A stretch of 64,000 nt of DNA from Trichoplax adhaerens (Eukaryota > Placozoa > Uniplacotomia > Trichoplacea > Trichoplacidae), in contig NW_002060943.1 in NCBI RefSeq assembly GCF_000150275.1, forward strand, positions 148,845 to 212,844, read 5' to 3'. The notes below the pieces were generated by a model, which did no database searches, was not told where the DNA came from, and saw only the letters and a program-made list of their open reading frames with translations. Of this stretch, positions 53,898 to 64,000 are shown piece after piece. The position numbers and the translations under genes were made by a program. The stretch's first letter is position 1. Each line of letters opens with the position of its first letter.

Positions 53898-56541
53898 CAT
53901 CTAAAATTAATACTAGAAGTTTCACTGTACGTAAAGTGATTAAAGTATGAGCCTGTACGGTATTGAAAAATAATTGACCAAAAATGAGAGAGATGAACCC
54001 TACTGCACTGCAGTGCTCTGGTAGACTACCAGATGTGATATATGTAAGAATGCATTAACCTGTTGTACTGCACCTAACGGGTTAGCATAAGATAAGGCAA
54101 TGAATTACTAAGGTAAGGGTATAATACGTCATTATGGCTATACTATTTAAATGCAGTAAATCCTAAATAAAAGAGACTTTTAGTAAGCTTACCAGGAGGA
54201 GTGTATCAAAGTCTCTCGTGCTAACGTTAACGACTAAAAGAGTGGAAACACTACGCCAGTCACTACTGGTTGAGTCAAAGCACCTAATGTATCATGGCGT
54301 GATTTATTACGAATAGTTTTGCAGCAATCGTAACAATGGTAGGATGCCTACAGTAGAAGTACTACTCGATGCGATTGCTAGAGCTCTTTCAAGCCTACTC
54401 GTAACGTCTACCTTGGAAAGTGTCGAGTAGTATTGTTGATGATGAGGAATTGACTCTCGTATTACTTAAATGACAAAGCCATTAATATCATATTTTTGAT
54501 GACTGATGTTTGGCCAGTGTTGGAATAGAATCAGAATTAAATGGACTTTGATAGTTGCTACTAAGACAAATGGTAGATCTTACAGTAAGTATTTCAGGGT
54601 AATTATTTCTTTTTATTCTTGAAGGGAACGTCGCTACGTTTCCACGACAACGTTGGCGTCAATGCATTGTTGTGATGGCGTAATTAATTAATTTACGGTA
54701 TCTCTTTGTCTAATTATTGACCTATTTGCAAATTTAGAATCAAACTAGCAATAAAAAAATAGAGACCCTTCCATATTGATAGCCATACCAGACTGGAATT
54801 TAATCAATACCTCGACTGACGTACAAAAATTAATTAATTATATCGACCATCGTTGATTGCCAATACGGTATTGACGATTTGATCATCGAGTTCGCTACTC
54901 GGTATGATCACAAGCAGAATATTGGAAATTGAGTAGGCAGTGACTGATGAAAGTGAAAGAGAGTTACCTATCATGTTTTATTTTACATAGGTAGCATATT
55001 TTCTCTTCTCTACTTTCTCGATCGTCTACCATGACGTTGACCAGTAATATTCAGTTAGGGAAAAGGAGAAAAAATGATAATTACATTTATTACTAATTGA
55101 TTGATTAAAGATTCACTTCCTGTTTTTATTAACCTATATTGGCATACTGCAAGTATCTCTTTATTTTGTAAACACAGGTCGTATTTTACATTTTTTTTTT
55201 TTCGCAGCTTGTAATGCTAACTCGGGTAGATGGACAAGAATGATAGCGATAAAGAAAAGATCTTTATTCGAGAATCAGATTTACCTAACTAGAAGAGATC
55301 AGCTTTAGCATGGAGCCATGTTAGAAATGCTACAACTGCGTCAGTTACATCTAATAGCCATATACTTTGTATCTATAGTACAAGGCAGTCAGCGTAGCAA
55401 TGTCGTGATATATTGTGGTACGTTCTACTGTACGACAGAGCTGAGTATTATTTTTAAGCATTCAAAAGCGATGTCAAATCTGCAGGCAATAATTTATGCC
55501 TATGTTGAATCACGAGCGAGTGGCAATAGAGTAAAATGTAGAATGGATTTCTTACGAGCACTCACTCCTCTTGTCTTGCAATGAAATAGTATTGTGGTTG
55601 TCATCTGTTATTTCTGTCTACCCCTTTTGCTATTTGCTATTGATCGATTAACCTATGCTAGGCGAAAGTGCCCTGACGGAGCATTCATTTTGGTATTGAG
55701 AAATGGCGCCATGGACACGGTATAGATTAGCTATTTGTAAATTGCTAATGACTTCATGAAACACGCTATCCAAGTTTATTCAACTATCTTGCACTATACT
55801 GATTCCAGTTCTTCTTGTAATGTACAGTATTCGGAGAGAAATGAAGTCGCTGTCATGAAATTGAGCGAGTTGATGATGCAATGTGTATTCATTATCTCCA
55901 CTTTGTGATGGAAAGTATTGGATCTGACGACTGCTGCTTGATCTCATTTGTACCATTGATTGTAATGTAATAATTAATTAATACGCGTAAGTTGATTGGA
56001 CTGCCTACTGGTAAGCGTTAACGGAGGGATTACCGTAGTGAGTAGTGAGTGTTGTTCAATCATGCCTAAGCTGTAGTCTGTTGCCCATCGACTTTGTCTA
56101 TCCTGTAGGTTAACAAATCAGTCGCAAATCATGTCATTTTATGAAGCAAGACGATAGAATAGAGATGATTGGCTTTGAATTTTCCGGTCGGCAAGATAGA
56201 GTGTTGATGCTCCCGCTCTGTACTTGATGTACATGTTATTCACTCACAGCATGTACTGTATGTCCACTGTTTTCAGTGGCTAATTGCCGACGACTAATTG
56301 TATGTCTATATCTCCATATGGATTATCAAGGGGTATCGCTAAAGTCGCTAACAGAGGTATAGTAGAAGTGCCAAGAAAGGTGAAAAGGACACGAGTTTGA
56401 ATAAGTCTATCCACTCGTTGTCATGATATCGATCCTCGTCTGGACTGGATTAGTAGGCCATCAAGTCTATGAAGCGATTACCCCAGTACTGACTGTATCA
56501 GCAAGTTCGGTCGTGTAGGCATGATGGTCATGCAAGCATGT

Positions 56542-56559
56542 AGAGAGAGAGAGAGAGAG
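56542..56559. repeat. GA microsatellite
   Basis: About nine AG units. Confidence 0.9.
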
Positions 56560-57723
56560 TGGCCATCGTCGTTGTCTTGACGAATCAATTAGGGGGGGGT
56601 TTAATATGTCAAGGTAGAGGAAATTTTAATGGAGTCAATGTATTTTCTTATCCAACAATGACTACCCTACTAAATCAACAAGTCACAATGGAGTTGTTGT
56701 TATTGATGTAGGAATAAGCATCATGCAGCCATGCCTGGATGGCAAATCATCTCCTCGATACAAGCGAGATGCAATTGTGAAAGAGTTTTGCAGTTGTTGT
56801 TGCACCCACTGTGATCGTCATCGGGTGGACTGTCCAAGTATTTCACTTGGCTATTTTTTAAAAAGGGAGGGCAAGGCGATCTCTCCCTTGTTGGCATCGC
56901 CATCTTGGCTATCCTCGTCGTTGGTGATGATTTGTTTGCCATGGTCGGATCGCATTTATTTAGCATCCGTCATCGCTGACTAAATCAACACCCTAATGTC
57001 TACAAAGACTCGCATACAATCACGTAGACGACGTGAAATTCCTCTTGCACAATCGCCATTTGTCATGACTGATTGGTCCTTGTCCATACCCCCCTGTTGG
57101 TGTGTCGAAGCGCCGTAGCCTAGGTAACCCCACCGAGTCGTCGTCCATCTTTACACGTACTGTACCGTCGAGTAGGAGGAGGGATGACGTCGACGCTACA
57201 GTCAACCCCATCCTTCAACGTCATCTAAGCAGACTACGGCGTGCACGCGTGGTTGATGCGTCGAGCGTCACCACCGCTCAAATCCAGCACTAGTAAAGCG
57301 CATGCGTCCTCTTGCTTTCTTCCTCCTCCCTCCCTCTTTTCAACCCTACCGTGGATACCAAGCGGGTTGTCGACTTCTCTTTGTTTACTTGTTTACAGTA
57401 GCCAATACAATTCGTCGTCTACAGTAGAGTAGAGTCCAGGCTGGCCAAGCTTGCTGAAGGAGGAACGATCTTGAGTTGACCCAATCGTGGCCATGGTAGA
57501 TGGCAAGATGACGAATTAACCATTGGTATTGATCCATCGTTGTTGGTAAAGTGTTGATCCAGCAGATTGATAGTCCGTATTCTTTATTCTTGTTGTTGAC
57601 TAAACGTTGAAGAAGATCGACAAAGTGGTCGATTTAAAATCCATTGGGTGGTAAGACAGGCAGAGAAAAAGCCAAAACACGCTGGCAGCAAATTCACCCA
57701 ATTGACTGCCATCATCGACCCCC

Positions 57724-57753
57724 AAAAAAAAAAAAAAAACAACAACAACAACA
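57724..57753. repeat. A16 run followed by CAA repeats
   Basis: Sixteen A followed by about five CAA units. It could be the A-rich tail of an old retroposed copy, but no body or target-site duplication is recognisable. Confidence 0.85.
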
Positions 57754-59175
57754 GGCATAGAAAATGGGATCGTCTTGCGCCAAAGGCAATCGCAATAATC
57801 AAGCCGATAAAGTCAAAGATGAAGAATCCATGTCCTCAAGTAGGACATCGCGAGCGCCTGCAGGGTAATGTTGATAGTCTAATTAAAAAAATTGCTTGTT
57901 TTTTTTCATCATCGTTCATTCGTTCAACGATCGACCACTTCATGCTATCCTATATCCATCAATCAGTCAAGATGACACAAAACAATCGTAGCTCTTGTCG
58001 TTCATCATCTTACATCACTTGTAGGCCATGTTATCACTTCAAGCCCCCTAGTTAGGCTATCATCGTTCAAGACCCAATTCTCTCCATCATGATGGCTAGC
58101 ATGATGAGACGGATGCGATGTGGCAACGGATTCAATCATCTGATGTCGACTTGCAATATAAGCCATCCTTGTTCTTGACTACACTCATCATCCACTTATT
58201 TTTCATCAATCGATCGCTATGCTATTCATGCAAATAACTCTATCCAACGAAAAAAAGCAAGAACCGGGCCCTACTTTTTAATCGACGCCAATCCATCCCA
58301 TAGGCAGACAATCCTTTGTACTATATACTATATCGATACAGGTGATGATGATGAAAAACAATCCTAACCCTGGACAATTTGCACTCTTGATACCCAACAC
58401 CAACCTCTACAACGGTAGACGAGGCTACTTCCATATCGATCCCAACTGTACGATCGATGCGGATCTACTGCCAAATTGAACTCTTATTTTCAACCGGCAA
58501 TCTTTCCTACTACAGCCATCCCTTGTGGATGCTTTTGCAAATCCCATTGACTAGAAGTTGATTCTATGCATATGATCGGTCTATTAGACGACTTTCCTAA
58601 TCGCAATAGGCAATAATACGATAATGCCAATCAACAAGGCTTGAAACTCCATCGAAACACCGCAATCGCTTGATCAATTCATCACAGCGTGAATAGACGA
58701 TGTCAACATCGTTTATACTAACTCGTCTTGATGGATGGCGTTTCTATCGGCCATCGCAAATAGGCGCTCCACGTATTCTACTGACTATCCTATCGCACAC
58801 CGACGTCAATCGATATCCATGCCCAAAATAAATTCAACTACATACCCATGCAATCAATCCTGACTTGGATACATAATATCATCATCATGTCGACAACACA
58901 AGCTGCACTGTCATGACTAGCCTAGAATGGAACATCATTGAATTTCCAACATGCCCGGAAAAGAGTTGAATTGAACAATAGTAATCGATCCTAGTAGTAC
59001 GGACTTGGATTCCTATTTCAACTCATTCTAATTGGCCTAGTATACCAAATTAAAATGGATCCCAGCAAAAGCATAGGTCACAAGCAATTTGCGGATGGCA
59101 GGCGCAGAGAATCCACTCGCAATCCATCCTATAGAACTTGACTTCATCTCATGACAACAGCATTCATGTTACTCT

Positions 59176-59517
59176 TCTCAATCATGTCATGCGAGTAGTA
59201 AGTAAAAGACGAGATTAAAAATCAAAAATTTAACGCCTTACTAACTCATTGGGGACAATACCCTGAATATCAATTTGCAATGGAGTTGTTCAACAACGAT
59301 TGAACCAGAAACTCTTTGCAATCGTTGTTGAATACTGCCTTGCTACTCTCAATCATGTCGTGCGAGTGGTAAGTAAAAGACGAGATTAAAAATCAAAAAT
59401 TCAACGCCTTACTAACTCATTGGGGACAATACCCTGAATATCAATTTGCAATGGAGTTGTTCAACAACGATTGAACCAGAAACTCTTTGCAATCGTTGTT
59501 GAATACTGCCTTGCTAC
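59176..59517. repeat. 171-bp tandem duplication with hairpin
   Basis: Two head-to-tail copies (about 59176-59346 and 59347-59517) differ at only about three positions. Each ends in a perfect 14-bp inverted repeat, TTCAACAACGATTG ... CAATCGTTGTTGAA, with a 16-nt loop (arms 59289-59302 and 59319-59332, repeated 171 bp on). The near-identity shows a recent duplication. Confidence 0.92.
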
Positions 59518-61037
59518 ACGACACCACCTACTTCAACTGGGCTACCAACCATTCCTACAAGGATAACAAGCGATAGTGGAAAAATCATTTGCCAATACTG
59601 TAGTCAACCCAAAGTGTCTCTCCTATCTACCGGATAGAAAGGATTATGAATTCATCCAAAATAATCATAATGGACTACGGTAGCGTCACGATTGATTTCA
59701 ATATTCACATGCAAGCAATTGCCACCTTTTTAATACTGCTTGTCTGTCATATCCGCTACCTTTATACAGTATTTTGTAATCGTAAATTGTCACTGATTAG
59801 ACTTCCATTAAAGTCTCCTTCAAGTTGCCATTATTTCCAATTTTTTTCCCATCCTCCATGAAAAAAAAGTCATCCAATCACCTTGTTGACTCTATGCAAT
59901 ACTCTACTACGCAAGAAACGTCCCCACCGACCACGATACTGTACGTAGTGCCAACTTGGAAAAATGACATTAGTTCTCTAATTGAAGAAGGAAAAAGTAA
60001 ATTGTTGCAAAATCACTCATTTACACGATCTATCCTTACTGTCTTGATGACGATGATCGAAAAGTGATTGGGCCCCCCAAAATGTCTTCTTTTTTTTTTT
60101 CCATCAAAAATGATTGTATGGCTAATACGAAGATGCTGTAGTGTGATTGCATCCTTCTCGTCATACTGACTACAGCACCCTTTTGGCTAGCTAGAAAGTT
60201 GTATCAATCTTTCCCCATTTTTGATTAATTCAATTCATTAATATTACTTTTAACAAGCCTCAATTTATTTCTTCAAACTGACTTCTATCCACTTTGACGG
60301 TGGATCACCACCAATATTCTAACTTTCTCAACATGCAAACTTGAAATGTTAAAGAAGGAGCGTCTGGATGGACGCGTTGCGAGGGGTAATTAATCCATTC
60401 CAATTCAACTCTACATTTATAATGAAGTCGATAATTAAATCGATCATCATCTTAATCACAGTAAACTTTGGATGTTAAAAATTATGCCAGGCATCTTGTC
60501 TTTTTCCCGCTATGGTTACCAGGCTTTACCGTCCGATTTTAATGTCAATCCTCACTGAAAACCATCGGCTTACTCATCCCTATTGCATATGCTAATATGG
60601 CGTATTCTACTTCTTGTCATATTCATTTGCTTTTCCATGATACAATTTGCCCTCGATCGATGCATTTATTTCCCCTCTATATCCAGACAGGAACCCAACT
60701 AGGATTGATACACTGCTGTTGAAAGCCTACTCATGACATTGCCTATCAGCGATCGTTTTTCCTCCTATGCATTAGCGTAGAAGGAATAATTTGCTTCTCT
60801 CGACACTGGCTATCAATCAGCATAGCCGGCTTGGGAGATAGGAATGTATCATCACTGTCGTCGTTCTCATCTCTGCACTTACAGTAGTTCAAATCGACTT
60901 GATTCATGCATTCTCTGACCAATTCACCATAAGCAACGTAGTATCATTCAATCAAGATGGAAAATGTATCCTCAATTCCATTTCGATAGTATTCTATCAG
61001 TGTTAAACGACACCATACGACATGATGTCGTGTTGGC

Positions 61038-61412
61038 CTTGATCAACCTACGATGGAGTACTATTCAATTTGTTGTTGTTCAAGCAGGCGAATATTCTCA
61101 GTCCATTTCGCCGCCGTGATCAACACATGATGTAGACCTATCCTCGTATTGAATTTAGTGGTCAAGCCGGCGACTATTCTTAGTCGAATTGGCCGCCGTG
61201 ATCAACATAGGATGGAGATGTCTTGAACTTGTTAGTCAAGCAGATGAATATTCTGTGTCCTGAACTTGTTAGTCAAGCACGCGAATATTTTATGCCGGAA
61301 ACTTGTTAGTTAAGCAGGCGAATATTGTATGTCCGATTGACTGCGATCAACACCAATTTGTTAGTCAAGCAGGCGAATTGTAGATGCCTTTGAAATTGGT
61401 TTTTCAAGCAGT
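61038..61412. repeat. Degenerate minisatellite
   Basis: About seven copies of a unit of the type CTTGTTAGTCAAGCAGGCG followed by AATATT, at about 61074, 61154, 61225, 61263, 61301, 61355 and 61395. Spacing varies from about 38 to 80 bp because some units carry an extra CCGCCGTGATCAAC segment. Confidence 0.8.
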
Positions 61413-63246
61413 CTACGTCTGCCTAAAATACTCCTAATTTATTTTCATGGAGAAGGAATAAACTAGTCTTCAATGTCCAACACCATGACAACGAAGTGTC
61501 CAATCGATAGGTCGAGACGGTGTCGTTTATACTTTTGAAACACTTGCCTTAATTCATGTACTCATCAGGCAAACTAGTCATGGCCGCCAGCGTTTTTCCT
61601 CCGTTTTAATGCCTATAAAAATGGCCACTACATCATTCATTGTAATGTTCACTAGAACCATCTTATCCCTTTTTTTTCCTGACTCAACCATAGCCATAAG
61701 AGTCGTCGTTGGACATTTCGCCATGGTACGCATATATCAATATGAGGATTTATTCAAGAAAGATCTTTGCGGCTGTAAAAACTCCCCATACAGCTACAAA
61801 TTTTCCTTTAGCAATCTCCCTATCGTCATGATAACGGATTGACCATGATCGACTAGTGTATTCTACCTTGTTATTGGGGGGGAAATGAATTCTATACTTG
61901 AAATTCTGATACAAAATGTCGCCATAGGCTATCAAACGGAGCGATCAATGTCGTCGCGCTCGATCGTATTGGAGAGCCATGGAGTAGTACTGTAGTAGTA
62001 GTAATTTTAGATCAAGTTTGAGAAGAAATGGAGGATAGGAATACACTGTACTATCGTCCGTCATTTGAGAGAAATTTGTCAAGTCTGGATACCAATACGA
62101 TCAGTCAATACGCCATCAGCAAGCGATATTATTTTAGGCCGGTAAATAAACAGATCCATTTCAGAATGTTTGCTACATCTTGATTTAATAAGAATCTTAT
62201 CCAACTGCTAAATCTACTTGAAGAATAGCCATGCCAACAACTTGATCCATTTTATATTCCTGTACTACCTTTTGATTGCCCCCATAGAAATGATTCATTG
62301 ACTAGGACGTCGTGATATTCGCTGCAAATTATCCCTCGTCTCATCATCAATCTGTTACGATTATCTTGTTGATAGACGACCTCAGTAATCTGATTGCCCT
62401 CCCATCAGTTCCATTGGAATCCATTTCTTGATGATATGGACACATGCTGTCAACGTTGTAACAACGGAATCGGTGACGATAGGAGAAATGGTTTGCCTGC
62501 AGTAAAGTAAAACTCCTTGATCGCCAGTTTCTTGATACTAGATTGATTAGACTAAAAACTCTCCATCACCATCCCCCTGTTGGATCCATAGACAAATGGA
62601 CATGACTTCGTTTATCCAACTGGAAGTCGTCATCAATTCTTTTTACCCCTGAAGTTATGCTTGGATGCAGTTTCAATGAGATCCAATTCGATTATTCCCC
62701 AAGCATGATCTATAGTAGATGATTGCATTCTGCCCTACTTATCGTTCCATAAAATAGGAAAAATTGCAGCGAACGCTATCGCAAAATGATGACTTTAAAA
62801 ACTTTGTTTTATGCTGTTGAAATTATGATCGTTATTCATTCTACTCTCATCAAAGAATCAGAAAAATGGATAGGAGAAACCCTTGATCTGCACAGTATAT
62901 TCCATTCGGGAAAGGACAAACTACCCGACAATTTAAAAAGCTATACAGTATTTCCTTGAATGAGCCGAGCCGGCTTCCATACTTTTAGTATTCCTGTACT
63001 ATAAAAATTAGAATAGTCACCGTCAAGAACGTATTTTAGTAGGCAAGACGATATCGTGTCAAGTATTTGGCTGGCCTTCATAGGCGTTCACATAGGACTA
63101 ATCATGAAAAATGAAGATAGAATAGCTGTAGTAATGTAGTGGTGACATAATATTGTAAGCTAGAAGAAATATGGAAACATGTCTCGTCATTATCCATCAA
63201 GAAGCTAAAAATAGTGCGATCCTATACACTGCCTACGTTCAGAATA

Positions 63247-63261
63247 CCCCCCCCCCCCCCC
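63247..63261. repeat. Poly-C run
   Basis: About fifteen C in a row. The length is unreliable in assemblies. Confidence 0.9.
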
Positions 63262-63706
63262 ATCAAAGCTGGTATACTTGTCAATGGAAAGACAGATATT
63301 GCAATCATGGACGATGATCGATACCCTGTCATCATTTCATTGACTTTCTAGCTAATTTGAGGTCTTTCCACTGAAGTAGTGCCTAGCAATTGATCGATGT
63401 AAAACCACCAATGGAGCTACTTCAATAGAATGAGTCAACCATGGATTCTATCTTGCTTGCCAGATCATATTTCAATGATTGCAAGCTAACCAACGAATAC
63501 TCGTATTGATTCCTTGGCCATTTCTACCCATTAGCAAATTGGAAATTTCGTTACCCACGTATTCACAGTATCCACCGTTGATACGTAGGTTAACAGAATA
63601 CCCGTAGAAAAGTTGGGCTAGGATGAACTAGTTGCATCGATTACTATACTTAGATTAAAAGTGAAATAATACCAATCTCCGACATCAAACCAATTTGTCG
63701 ATGATG

Positions 63707-63955
63707 GACAACATCCGATGGTATAGCCTTTCAAGGTAGATGCTGCCTCGATCGACTTTGAAAAGCAATGTCAAATATCAGCCATGATCGCAAAAACTTT
63801 GATCGACCTAGACAAGATTATAGATCATGACAACATCCAATCGTATAGCCTTTCAAGGTAGATACTATCTCAATCTACTTTGAAAAGCAATATCAAACAT
63901 CAGTCATGATCATGAAAGCTTTCATCGACCCGTACAAGGAGAGTTCAGAAATGGA
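63707..63955. repeat. 122-bp tandem duplication
   Basis: Two copies start at 63707 and 63829, both with GACAACATCC then GTATAGCCTTTCAAGGTAGA and CTTTGAAAAGCAAT. They are diverged at roughly one position in eight, older than the 171-bp pair. No open frame runs through both. Confidence 0.85.
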
Positions 63956-64000
63956 CATGATGGGAATCGTGAGTGAAATAGAGTGGTGATAGAATAGGGG

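Larger units (their letters stand above)
52302..56500. other. No supported gene; AT-rich spacer
   Basis: After the IPO5 3' end I find only short frames. Two deserve a note: a minus-strand frame at 52268-52495 that overlaps the IPO5 stop, and plus-strand exon-like frames at about 52810-53071. Neither resembles a known family. A T10/G11 run sits at 53877-53897. The rest shows frequent stops on both strands. Confidence 0.55.
56501..64000. other. No supported gene; compositionally different spacer
   Basis: Compared with the left part this stretch has more GATCG, ATCGAT and CATCATC words and a higher GC content, especially at 56.7-57.8 kb. Open frames are short and low in complexity, for example one at 57648-58055 that is built around a poly-A/CAA run. 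It contains three local tandem duplications and several homopolymer runs, listed separately. It could be regulatory spacer, a large intron or old repeat debris. Confidence 0.5.

Noticed and set aside
55318-55584. 88-codon plus-strand frame
   Set aside because: No splice context, no conserved motif, and a random-looking composition in a stretch with poly-T runs.
57648-58055. 135-codon plus-strand frame, the longest in the right part
   Set aside because: Its middle is a translated poly-A/CAA run (KKKKNNNN) and the rest is low-complexity with no family resemblance.
58339-58480. Open frame after an acceptor-like CAG containing RGYFHIDPN..IDADLLP, faintly like the N-terminus of glycogen debranching enzyme
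   Set aside because: It ends in a stop where the conserved segment should continue, and no neighbouring exon of that enzyme could be found on either side. Its words (ATCGAT, GATCC) match the local non-coding composition.
59176-59517. Possible CRISPR-like array because of regular repeats
   Set aside because: There are only two copies, a 171-bp unit with no unique spacers, and the genome is eukaryotic.

Overview
The window is nuclear DNA from an animal: AT-rich, very intron-dense (mostly 60-300 bp introns with GT-AG ends) and carrying metazoan-specific genes. Compact genes with many introns, and an NALCN whose selectivity filter is all glutamate, suggest an early-branching animal. A placozoan (Trichoplax/Hoilungia type) is my best guess, not a proven assignment. 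I assembled all gene models by hand from splice sites, reading frame and remembered family conservation. In each of the five models the exon lengths sum to a multiple of three with matching phases at every junction.

Layout, left to right. (1) 835-12460, + strand: NALCN sodium-leak channel, lacking its first exons, which lie left of the window. (2) 14453-22044, - strand: an RFX6/RFX4-type winged-helix transcription factor, complete in 18 exons and tail-to-tail with NALCN. (3) 25146-27378, - strand: a small GNAT diamine acetyltransferase (SAT1/SAT2 family), 5 exons. (4) 27946-40621, + strand: the catalytic subunit of DNA polymerase alpha (POLA1), 60 exons, head-to-head with the acetyltransferase across about 570 bp. 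(5) 42861-52301, + strand: importin-5 (IPO5), 31 exons, with one AT-AC (U12-type) intron and a 50-N assembly gap inside another intron. (6) 52302-64000: no gene I can support; it holds homopolymer runs and several local tandem duplications.

There is no operon logic here. The link between neighbours is regulatory: POLA1 and IPO5 each carry the perfect 12-bp palindrome TTTGGCGCCAAA, the classic E2F form, within 90 bp of their start codons, which suggests shared cell-cycle control. NALCN and the RFX6-like gene are convergent. Vertebrate RFX6 is an endocrine-cell regulator and NALCN sets resting excitability, but adjacency alone proves no functional link. I found no undescribed system such as a defence island, selfish element or novel operon. 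The observations most worth checking are the EEEE filter of NALCN, the AT-AC intron, the paired E2F palindromes, a serine-to-threonine change in POLA1 motif A, and several lineage-local tandem repeats.
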